This document shows positions 55,185-64,000 of a DNA stretch of 64,000 nucleotides, in pieces; the stretch's first letter is position 1; each line of letters starts with the position of its first letter. This DNA is from Pictodentalium vernedei. Taxonomy: Eukaryota > Mollusca > Scaphopoda > Dentaliida > Dentaliidae. The DNA lies in assembly GCA_031216915.1 (NCBI GenBank), contig CM062296.1, positions 448,880,287 to 448,944,286 on the forward strand. Reading direction: 5' to 3'. The notes beneath the pieces are model-generated. The model was not told where the DNA came from and searched no databases. It was given only the letters and a program-made list of their open reading frames with translations. The translations under genes were made by a program, and so were the position numbers.

Positions 55185-55387
55185 AAAGAATGGTGATTGG
55201 CGCTAATTTCGGAATGTCCTGGACACTGCGCATGCGCAGTAGGGGCAAAGTATGGAGGTCCTTCAGGACATGATTTCTTTTGGTTTTAGATGCAAATTTT
55301 GGGGATTGGGGGCCAAATTTGTGTTTGGCCCTAGATTTTTAAGAGTTAGCACCAGCTATGTCTGGGTCATTGGTACAGTATAAAAAT
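55185..55387. repeat. Right inverted terminal repeat and end of A3
   Basis: It is the 5' end in coding sense. It carries a perfect 16 bp palindrome ACTGCGCATGCGCAGT at 55225-55240, which contains a perfect NRF1-type site (TGCGCATGCGCA). In coding orientation this lies ~150 bp inside the element and ~930 bp upstream of gag, a plausible promoter position. Confidence 0.9.
55225..55240. promoter_or_regulatory. NRF1-like palindrome in the DIRS terminus
   Basis: TGCGCATGCGCA is the known consensus of NRF1/erect-wing type factors. The same palindrome lies at 22810-22824, 29396-29411, 32638-32653 and 39218-39233, and with one mismatch at 48405-48420 and in A4. Use as a promoter is inferred. Confidence 0.5.
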
Positions 55388-55439
55388 ATAATATGAGGTG
55401 TACACGGTACTAAAGAGCTGAGGGGTGGGTTAATATGAC

Positions 55440-57373
55440 CTCACAGTTAATGTATGTGGCCCTCACAGTTAACGAATGTCAATGAAAGTTACCAAGTTAC
55501 AGTGAAATTATTTCAAAATGAGTCATCCTATCAAGTTACATTGAAATCCCTTCATAAATATGGCCTGCAGACTGTGCTGAAAGTTTTCGGGTTTCAGGCC
55601 TGTGTAGCCATGACGGTAGACCGATTGCAGCTAAAAGGGAACGTCCTCATCTCAACATTATACTGAGTCATTCTACTAAGTTACAATGAAATCCCTTCAC
55701 AAATACGACCTGTAGTCTGTACTAAAGTTTTTCGGGTTTTGGGCTCGGGAAGCCATCATGGTTGAATGATCACGACCAAAAGGGAGTGTTGTCATCTGGG
55801 CATAATCTGGAGTGATCCTACGAAGTTACAATGAAACCCCTTCATATATATGACCTGTAGACTGTGCTCAAGGTTTTCAGGTTTCGGGGCCCTGAAGCAA
55901 TCACAGTTGACCAAACACAACCAAAAGGGGATGTCATAATCTAGGCATTATATGGAGTCAACCTAACAAGTTACAATGAAATCCTTCCATAAATATGACC
56001 TATAGACTATGCTAAAGGTTTTTGGGCCCAGGCAGCCATCAAGGCTAAATGATCGCGACCAAACGGGGACGTTCTCAACTAAACATTATTTGGAGTCATC
56101 CTACCAAGTTACATTGAAACTCCTTCATAAATATGACCTCTAGACCGTGCTTAAGGTTTTTGGGCTTCAGGCCCACAGTTGCCCAATTGCATCAAAAAGG
56201 AAATGTTTTCATCTAGGCATTATATGAAGTCAACCTACCAAGTTACAATGAAATCACTTCATAAATATGACCTGTAGACTGTGCTATAGGTTTTCGGGCT
56301 TTGGGCTCAGGCAGCTATCATGGTTGAATTAGCACAATCAAAAGGGGACATTCTCATCTGGAGTGATCCTACGAAGTTACAATGAAATCCCTTCATCAAT
56401 ATGACCTGTAGACTGTGCTCAAGGTTTTGGGGCTTCGGGCCCCTGTAGCAGTCACAGTTGATCAATCATGACAAAAGGGGCTGTCATCATCTAGGCATTA
56501 GATGGAGTCAACCTAACAAGTTACAATGAAATCCTTCCATAAATATGACTTATAGACTATGCTAAAGGTTTTTGCACTCAGGCAGCCATCAAGGCTGAAT
56601 GATCGCGACCAAAAGAGGATGTCATCATCTAGGCATTATATGGAGTCAACCTAACAAGTTACAATGAAATCCCTCCATAAATATGACCTGTAGACTGTGC
56701 TAAAGGTTTTCGGGCTTTGGGCCCCTGTAGCCGTCACACTTGCCCAATCATGTCCAAAAGGGGCTGTTCTCATCTAGACATTATATGAAGTCAACCTACC
56801 AAGTTACAATGAAATCCTTTCATAAATATGGCCTGAAGACTGTGCTAAAGGTTTTCGGACTCGGGCAGCCCCATGATTGAATGATCACAACCAAAAGGGC
56901 ACATTCTCATCTGGTCATCATCTGAAGTGATCCTATAAGTTACAATGAAATCCCTTCATAAATATGACCTGTAGACTGTGCTCAAGATTTTCGGGCTTTG
57001 GGCACCTGTAGCCATCACAGTTGACCAATCACGACCAAAAAGTGATGTCATCATCTAGGCATTATATGGAGTCAACCTAACAAGTTACAATGAAATCCTT
57101 CCATAAATACGACCTATAGACTATGCTAAAGGTTTTTGGGCTCGGGCAGCCATCAAGGCTGAATGATCACGACCAAAAGGGGACGTTCTAATCTAGACAT
57201 TATTTGGAGTCATCCTACCAAGCTACAATGAAATCCCTTCATAATTATGACCTGTAGATTGTTCTAAAGGTTTTTGGGCTTCGAGCCCCTGTTGCCTTCA
57301 CAGTTGCCCAATCGTGTCCTAAAGGGGACGTTCTCATCTAGACATTATATGAAGTCAACCTACCAAGTTACAA
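55440..57373. repeat. ~140 bp satellite array, part 1
   Basis: A unit with AAGTTACAATGAAATCCCTT, GACCTGTAGACTGTGCT, GGTTTTCGGGCTT and ATCTAGGCATTATATG recurs about every 137-148 bp, about 14 times. Units vary by 10-25 percent. The array continues after the Helentron-like element at 58812. Confidence 0.9.
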
Positions 57374-58811
57374 CTAGAAAGTGTTTTAGCACACTAAAAC
57401 ATATGTCTCCCCTTCCTTTCTATTTTATGCACTACAAATGATCTGGTCTGGACAATTACTCCCTATTTAAAGTACATAAATTTGACCTTGAGGTCAAGGT
57501 CACATAAAGGTCATGATGACATGTGGTCTTATTGTGATACATCCACATGTCAATCATCTAAGTCCTAGGTCAAAAAACAAAAAAGTTCTGATCTGGACAA
57601 TTATTCCCTATTTGAAGTACATAAATTTGACCTTGAGGTCAGAGGTCAAGGTCACATGCAGTTCATCAAGGTAGCTGACATGCGGTTTCATGGTGACACA
57701 TCCACATGCCCCCCTCCCCCCCCCCCCCCCACCCCAAAAAAAAATCTGGTTTGGACAATTACTCCTTATTTAAAGTACATAAATTTGACCTTGAGGTCAA
57801 GGTCACATGAAGGTCATGATTACATGTGACATGTGGTCAAATTGCGATACATCCACATGTCAAATATCTAAGTCCTAGGTCAAAAAACAAAAAAGTTCTG
57901 GTCTGGATAATTATTCCCTATTTGAAGTACATAAATCTGATCTTAAGGTCAGAGGTCAAGGTCACATGAAGGTCATCGAGGTAGACGACATGCGGTCTCA
58001 TGGTGACACATCCACATGTCAAATAACCAAGTCCTAGGTAAAAAAAAACAAAAAATTCTGGTCTGGACAATTACTCCCTATTTGAAGTACATAAATTTGA
58101 CCTTGAGGTCAAGGTCACATGAAGGTCACAATAATATGCGACACACTGGCTCATGGTGATACATTCATGTGCCAAATATCTAAGGCCTGGCTCAAAAGAC
58201 AAACAAGTTTTGGTCCGGACAAAGTTTTCCTTGAAAAAAGCACAAATCTGACCTTCAGATCAAAGGTCAAGGCCACATGAAGGTCACAATGATATGCTTT
58301 ACACCGGCTCATTGTGATACATCCACATGCCAAATATCTAAAGCCTGACTCGAAAAACAAAAAAGTTCTGGTCCAGACAGTTTCCCTTAAAAACCACATA
58401 AAGCTGATCTTCAGGTCAAAGGTCAAGGTCACATGAAGGTCACTATGGTACACTGCACACCGGTTCATGGTGATACATCCACATGCCAAGTATCTATGGT
58501 GTAGGTCAAAAGACAAAAAGGTTATGGCCCGGACAAAGTTTGTGTGATATTTCCCTTAAAAAAACACATAAATCTGACCTTCAGGTCAAAGGTCAAGGTC
58601 ACTATGGTACACTGCACACAGGCTCATGGTGATACATCCACATGCCAAGTATCTAAAGTGTAGGTCAAAAGACAAAAAAGTTATGGCCCAAAGTTTGTAT
58701 GAGAAGAAGAAGAAGAAGAAGAAGAAGAAGAAGAAGAAGAAGAAGAAGAAGAAGAAGAAGAAGAATATACACTAAAACAATATGTCTCCCTTCTGGGAAG
58801 GGGAGACATAA
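57374..58811 (-). mobile_element. Helentron-like non-autonomous element with tandem core
   Basis: On the minus strand it ends GCTAAAACACTTTCTAG, with a hairpin (GTTTTAG / CTAAAAC, 57383-57400) just before CTAG. This matches Helitron-type 3' ends. It starts TTATGTCTCCCCTTCCCAG, and an inverted copy of that sequence lies next to the 3' hairpin (57401-57417), like the subterminal inverted repeats of Helentrons. The interior is about eight units of a ~155 bp repeat plus (GAA)n. The host array resumes in register on both sides (GTTACAA and TGAAATCCC), so no target duplication formed. No Rep/helicase is encoded. Bivalve HINE elements have this layout. Confidence 0.8.
58702..58765. repeat. (GAA)n microsatellite
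   Basis: About 21 uninterrupted units, inside the Helentron-like element next to its 5' end on the minus strand. Confidence 0.95.
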
Positions 58812-59850
58812 TGAAATCCCTTTAAAAATTTGACCTGTAGACTGTGCTAAAGGTTTTTGGCCTTAGGGCTCAGGCAGCCATCATGGTTGAATGATCGCAA
58901 CCAAAAGGGGACATTCTCATCTGGGCATCATCTGGAGTGATCCTATGAAGTTACAATGAAATCCCTTCACAAATATGATCTGTAGACTGTGCTCAAAGTT
59001 TTCGGGCTTCGGGCACCTGTAGCTGTCACAATTGACCAATCACGACCAAAAGAGAATGTCATCACCTAGGCATTATATGGAATCAACGTAACAAGTTACA
59101 ATGAAATCCCTTCATAAATATGACCTTTTGACTATGCTAAAGGTTTTTGGGCTCGGGCAGCCATCAAGGCTGAATGATAGAGATTAAAATGGGATGTTCT
59201 CATGTAGACATTTTTGGAGTCATCCTACCAAGTTACAATGAAATCCCCAACCAAAAGGGGACATTCTCATCTGGAGTGATCCTACGAAGTTACAATGAAA
59301 TCCCTTCATCAATATGACCTGTAGACTGTGCTAAATGTTTTTGGGCTTCGGACCCCTGTAGCCGTCACAGTTGCCCAATCACGTCCAAAAGGGGACTTTC
59401 TCATCTAGACATAATATGAAGTCAACCTATCAAGATACAATGAAATCCCTTCATAAATATGACCTGTAGACTGTGCTAAAGGTTTTCGGGTTTTGGGCTC
59501 GGGCAGTTATCACGGTTGACAGATCACTCCCAAATGGGGAAATTCTCATCTAGACATCATACAGTCATTGTAGCAAGTTACAATGAAATCCCTCCATATT
59601 AAACATGACCTGCAGACTGTGCTAAAAGTTTTTGGGTGCCGGGCTTGGGCAGCCATCACGGTTGACAGATCATGCCCAAAGAGGGAATTTCTCATCTAGG
59701 CATTATACAGACGCATCCTACCGAGTTACAATGAAATCCCTTCATAAATACGACCTGAAGACTGTGCTAATGGTTTTCGGGTTTTGGGCTCGGGCAGCCA
59801 TATCGGTTGACTGATCACGACCAAAAGGGGACGTTCTCATCTAGATATGA
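58812..59850. repeat. ~140 bp satellite array, part 2
   Basis: Continuation of the array in the same register and orientation, with about six or seven more units and one shortened unit near 59225-59290. Confidence 0.88.
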
Positions 59851-60140
59851 CCCAAAACTTGCACATGAAATTTCGTGACGATCAGACAAGAACTATGGGG
59901 TGTAGCCTGTACTTGAAGGTTGAATAAAACACTTTAACCACAAACTTTAACTAAAACTCCAAATCTTAACTTAACAGGGGAAAAAAAACAAAAAACACTT
60001 GAACCTTCTGTAAAAAACTTTAACCACAAACTTTAACCAAAACTCTAAATGTTAACAGACAGACGGACAGACAGACGGACGGACGGATGGACAGACAAAA
60101 GTCATGACTATAGCCCTCACTGTAAACAGTCGGGCTAAAA
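59851..60140. repeat. End of the satellite array with GACG/GACA tract
   Basis: Two similar AACTTTAACCACAAACTTTAA blocks (by position, 59930 and 60010), then (GACA/GACG)n at 60056-60095, then TAGCCCTCACTGTAAACAG pairing with CGGGCTA. This looks like one end of the mobile unit from which the satellite grew. Confidence 0.6.
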
Positions 60141-60395
60141 ATAAATAGTTATTCCAAAATTTTGTTTGCAAGTATCGTCCGCTTTTCATGTTAGGTAAAG
60201 GGGTAACTCTTTATCTAACTCATCCAGAATACAACACTTGCAAAATTATTTTTTCAACATTTGAAGATTTTTTATTTTTAGATCAAAAACTAGCTTATGA
60301 CCCCTTGTTGGAATGATCTCAATGAGCTAGTTCCAATGTGAGTTCATTTGAAATGTTTTGGAAGTAAAAGTTGAAAAAAAAAATACACTACACAG
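60141..60395. mobile_element. piggyBac-like MITE remnants
   Basis: A right end TTAGGTAAAGGGGTAAC at about 60190-60208 is followed by a new left end CTTTATCTAACTCATCC. A core with ACTAGCTTATGACCCCTTG and a decayed inverted arm follows to about 60370. Confidence 0.55.
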
Positions 60396-60509
60396 TCCCT
60401 TCTACCATACCCACACTATGCCTTCAAAAGATCCAACATGTATATTTTTCACCAAACAAAGGAGAATAACTCTTGATGAATTCTCAGAATTTGTAATTTT
60501 CACTATTTG

Positions 60510-60665
60510 TTGGTTTATTGGTGTTTAATGACACTTTCAACAACCAGGGGTTACATCATGTCAGACAGTTTTATGGGTAGAGGAAGCCAGTGTACCCACA
60601 CAGAACCATCAAGCAGCAGTGAGCAACTGCCAAGACTCCCCAACTAATGAACTCTACATAAGCTC
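60510..60665 (-). mobile_element. SINE fragment (tail side)
   Basis: GGTGTTTAATGACACTTTCAAC and the GAGGAAGCC and GTGAGCAACTGCC blocks match the body of the minus-strand SINEs. The head is missing. Confidence 0.7.
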
Positions 60666-60798
60666 CCCAATTTTCATTGTGAATATTCTGCATATGATGG
60701 GGAAAACACATATTAAATTTCATTACCATCCATCAACTATTAGTGAAGTTGTTGCAAATTGATATAATTTCAGATAGAACTGACAGTTGGATACAGAT

Positions 60799-61153
60799 TT
60801 ATTTATTTATTGGTGGTTAAGGTCACATACTTCTGCACAATGGGTAATCATGACCATGACAGTTTTACGGGTGGAGGAAGCCGGAGTACCCGGAGAGAAC
60901 CACCGAGCAACGGCGAGCAACTGTCAGCTCCCCAACATACTAATTCCACACAAGCAGGGTTAGCATTGGTTGAAGACAAGTGCACCATCGACGTGCAGTA
61001 TGCCTTAGTACACAGCGCCACCGTGCCCCCACGTGGGCAATGGGGGTGAAGTGTCTTGCCCAAGGACACAACGTGGTTGCCACAGGTGGGATTCGAACCG
61101 AGGACCTCCCGGCTTGCAGCCTGCACCTCTACCTACTGAGCCACTATGCACCC
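60799..61153 (-). mobile_element. tRNA-headed SINE with perfect target duplication
   Basis: It has B box GGTTCGAATCC on the minus strand, the shared body and an AATA tail. A perfect 14 bp duplication AGTTGGATACAGAT flanks it at 60785-60798 and 61154-61167. It is close in sequence to the copies at 771 and 13968, so it is a young insertion. Confidence 0.94.
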
Positions 61154-61169
61154 AGTTGGATACAGATAC

Positions 61170-62085
61170 AGATTCATGTAATCCAGTGTGCACCTCAATC
61201 TCCTCTCCTCTTCTCAAGAAAATCTGTGTGGGTGGGGGTGGGAAGGTGTATAATATGCACTGTGAGCAAAAAAGTCCGGAAAGCTGATTCTCTGAGTTTT
61301 CACATCATAAACTAACTTCAAGGTCAATAACACCACAAGAGCTGGATTTTCATCCGGTGCATACTTCCACACAGTATACCGCCTAGTGTGGGCATACCTA
61401 TGACCAACAAATATTACAGACTGACGGACAGATACACAGATGGACGGACACAATCTAGTATAACCCACACCCCCCCTCCCCCCCCCCCCCCCCCCCCCCG
61501 CCACCATTTTCTTGAAAAGTTTTCAACAATTTCTAAGTCAAAAGGTATGGAAATTGTTTGGTGTTTGGAAATTTTATGCATTGAGGCAGAAGCCTTTGTC
61601 ATAGGCAAACTGCATGCCATATTTCACTTAAATCCGATAACCCATACCTGAGATACAGGCTGAACAGACAAATAATGTATATTTCCTACAATTTCTAAGT
61701 CAAAAAAGGGGGATAACTCTAAAAAGGAGAATGTGAGAAATATCGTTGAATCTTTTTTTTTAAAGCCTATACCATAAGCAGTGTTCATGGCAAATTTCAT
61801 TGCAATAGAACATTCGATACCCGAGATACAGGCTGAAGAGACAAAATTTGGCTCGGACGGACACAATTTCTAAGTGAACAAGTAATAAAAAAAAAAATAA
61901 CTAGTGTGGGCATACCTACAACCAACAAATATTATAGAAAATAATAATTTACTCAAGTTATGAATATTCTCGGGCGAACTCACACACGGACGGATGGACA
62001 TTCTTACACGTTCTTACTTGTGGGGTTTTTCCCATGTTAAACCCTAACCCCACAAGGTAAAAAAATTAACCCCACAGTCCAAAAA
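61170..62085. repeat. Repeat region with ~170 bp units
   Basis: TCAATTTCTAAGTCAAAA-type starts and GAGATACAGGCTGAA recur near 61530 to 61655, 61690 to 61830 and 61866. The phrase GTGTGGGCATACCTA with ACCAACAAATATTA occurs at both 61387 and 61905, as if flanking the array. A C-tract of about 20 bases lies near 61478. A TTGTGGGGTT / AACCCCACAA hairpin at 62016-62058 is next to the start of A4. Confidence 0.65.
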
Positions 62086-64000
62086 GTTAAAAAATTTATA
62101 GTAATTTATATATTTTTTATACTTACCAATGACCCAGACATAGCTGGTGCTAACTCTTAAAATATAGGGCCAAACACAAATTTTGCCCCCCAATCCCCAA
62201 AATTTGCATCTAAAACTAAAGAAAACATGTCCTGAAAGGCCCTCCACACTTCGCCCCTACTGCGCATGTGCAGTGTCAAGGACGTTCCGAAATTGGCGCC
62301 ATTAATCATTCTAATAACCAGTGCCTGGTAAGCGCTATGTACTCAGCGGGGAGGCAAGAGTTCCCAACTCCTGGGAGGGCCATCCCCGTCTGGGTCATTG
62401 GTAAGTATAAAAAATATATAAATTACTATAAATTTTTTAACATTTTTATACTGTACCAATGACCCAGACATAGCTGAATAGTAAAAAGGCTGGAGGGCCA
62501 AGGACATAGAGCAAAATGGAATACGCTCAATAAAATAAAATAGAGTCATCCCCTGTAGGGAAAAAGAAGTAATAGGCCTTACATGTATCTTTCTTATTTA
62601 TGATAAATTAGAAAGATACAACACCTTCCAAAATTGAGCTTCATACATCCATGTACTCTATTAATATCCAATATAATCCTTATACTAATAATTTTTAAAG
62701 TAAGCCAATAAATAAAGTAAGTCTAGAGAATAGAGACTCTTATACTCCTAAAAGTGTCTGAGGATTGCATAATCATGTCCGTTGACATATGCAATATTCA
62801 AAAGCTATACTTTAAAAACTAAGACTTGAATGAATTTTAAAAACCTAAACTTCTCACTAAACAACCATCCCAATAACAGCTCAGAATTACTAACTCCGGA
62901 GGAGGTATCCCCTTGTTTTCATAGTAAAACAGGTGACCCAAGGGAACACCCTCCCCCCCCCCCTTTTCTTGCCCTGGGTCAAATAGCCCAGAGCGAAGAG
63001 GGCAGCCGAACGGAGACACTGCCGAAACAGACAGCCTACCTAGCTATAGTAGCAACTGTTAAGTGAATGACATTCTGAGCAGTAGATAATAGACCTAACA
63101 ATAGAGGCCTCCAGAAATGGACTCGATATTTCTGAGATAAAATTCATGAATGTGGATGGCTGAGCGCAATGAGCGGCCTTCAAAAATCTATAATAGCGAC
63201 ACTATTAATGTAAGCCCAAGAAGTGGAAGAACTCTTACTTCATGAGCCGAAATCTTAAGCACAACTGCTAAGTCAATGAAATACCATAAGCAGTACCGAT
63301 AGTTAATAGAATCCATTAACAATAAAATGGAGCGTAACGTCCTTCTACTAGACATCAAAGACAGAAGAAGCTTACGCCCATAGTAATAAACAGATATCTG
63401 TTTATAAATACATAAACTGTACCCGGAAAGAGTAAAGGCCTATGCCCATACGAAGACGGAAGGACCTTAAAATAATAGGTTCCGGATAATAGGAGCCTAA
63501 CTCTTATGCAACAATCCAACCTAAATAGTAACGGAAGTATTGATTCCGAAACCACGAAAGTGAAAATCATCCATCGATAGTGCATGAAACTCACTGACTC
63601 TACAGTAAAAGAGAAACCAACAGAATTACTGTCTAAAAGGTCAGAATTTGAAAACTACTGTTTCCAGAGGCTCAAATGATTACTTAGCTAAATAAGAACC
63701 GAAGTTAAAATCCGTATAGGAATTTAATCTAAAGATTCTAAGTCTATTTATCAAAAAGTTACTAACTGACTTAGATAAAGAGACAAAAGACTCAATTGTA
63801 AACTATCGTAGAGTGCATAGGTATGAGGTAACATAAACCTATAACCTAAATAATAACAGGCTGCAGTAGATCTTGTGAAACAAGTATACTAAAAAATAGC
63901 AATGAGTAGTATGGAGGGATCAACAATATGAACATAATGATCCCTACACCACGACAGAAGAGCCTCCACTTTAGCCGCATAGAATAGCGAAGAAGAGGAT
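62086..64000 (-). mobile_element. DIRS family A copy A4, runs off the window
   Basis: It begins with the exact family-A terminus GTTAAAAAATTTATAG. It has the ICR at about 62391-62473 and the C-tract near 62953, then a recombinase remnant to the end of the window. Its stops and small deletions match A1 and A2, so it belongs to the defective lineage; the RT and gag part is outside. The terminus and ICR carry the ATATATAAATTA variant as in A3. Confidence 0.9.
63060..64000 (-). pseudogene. Recombinase remnant of A4
   Basis: It matches 23625-24560 of A1 closely. Frames are broken by the same stops. No catalytic motif survives in one frame. Confidence 0.8.

Larger units (their letters stand above)
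48231..55387 (-). mobile_element. DIRS retrotransposon, family A, nearly intact copy A3
   Basis: A 7,157 bp element from GTTAAAAAATTTATAG to CAGTATAAAAAT. The inverted terminal repeats share about 190 bp (48270-48462 and 55185-55375), and the ICR lies at 48534-48615. On the minus strand it encodes Gag, then RT/RNase H/methyltransferase-like, then a tyrosine recombinase, in that order and with overlaps. This is the DIRS1 plan: copying by RT, then recombinase insertion without staggered cuts. RT, RNase H and recombinase catalytic residues are all present; Gag has one in-frame TGA. It lies upstream of the known CFAP47 exons, in the same orientation. Confidence 0.96.

Noticed and set aside
55440..57373. 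CRISPR-like array
   Set aside because: Repeats are ~140 bp, diverged along their length and without spacers, in a eukaryotic setting; it is a satellite.
58151..58516. 121-codon minus-strand frame
   Set aside because: It reads through the tandem core of the Helentron-like element; the peptide is itself repeated because the DNA is.

Overview
The window is invertebrate animal nuclear DNA and is mostly transposable elements. It is AT-rich and intron-containing. Marks of an animal genome are DIRS-type tyrosine-recombinase retrotransposons, tRNA- and 5S-headed SINEs, many palindromic MITEs, and a Helentron-like element whose core is a ~155 bp tandem repeat. That core type is known best from bivalves, so a mollusc or other marine lophotrochozoan is my best guess; the sequence does not prove it. 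Host coding sequence is sparse. Three exons on the minus strand (46032-45871, 40778-40610, 20919-20695) join in frame and look like the C-terminus of the ciliary protein CFAP47. One plus-strand exon (11808-12064) with a stop and a poly(A) signal may be the last exon of an unidentified convergent gene.

Layout: 1-12.6 kb is intergenic DNA or introns with SINEs, MITEs, short tandem repeats and foldbacks. 12.6-19.9 kb is a decayed DIRS element of family B (B1), itself hit by a SINE. 20.7-20.9 kb is the last CFAP47 exon. 22.5-39.9 kb lies in the last CFAP47 intron and is a nest: a family-B element (B2) cut into three pieces by two closely related family-A elements (A1, A2). 40.6-46.0 kb holds two more CFAP47 exons among MITEs. 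48.2-55.4 kb is A3, a nearly intact family-A DIRS element with Gag, RT/RNase H/methyltransferase-like and tyrosine recombinase frames on the minus strand. 55.4-59.9 kb is a ~140 bp satellite array interrupted by the Helentron-like element. 60-62 kb has a young SINE and other repeats. From 62,086 to the window end is the start of another family-A element (A4).

The DIRS elements are the main system. Each has inverted terminal repeats and, just inside the low-coordinate end, an internal complementary region (ICR) that fuses the complements of both termini. Variants in the terminus are matched in the ICR of the same copy, as the DIRS replication model predicts. A1 can be compared with the uninterrupted sequence in B1, which shows insertion with no target-site duplication. 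A1 and A2 share a ~1.3 kb deletion of all RT motifs and a ~1.12 kb tandem duplication of gag. They therefore look like an amplified non-autonomous lineage that an A3-like element could have mobilised in trans.
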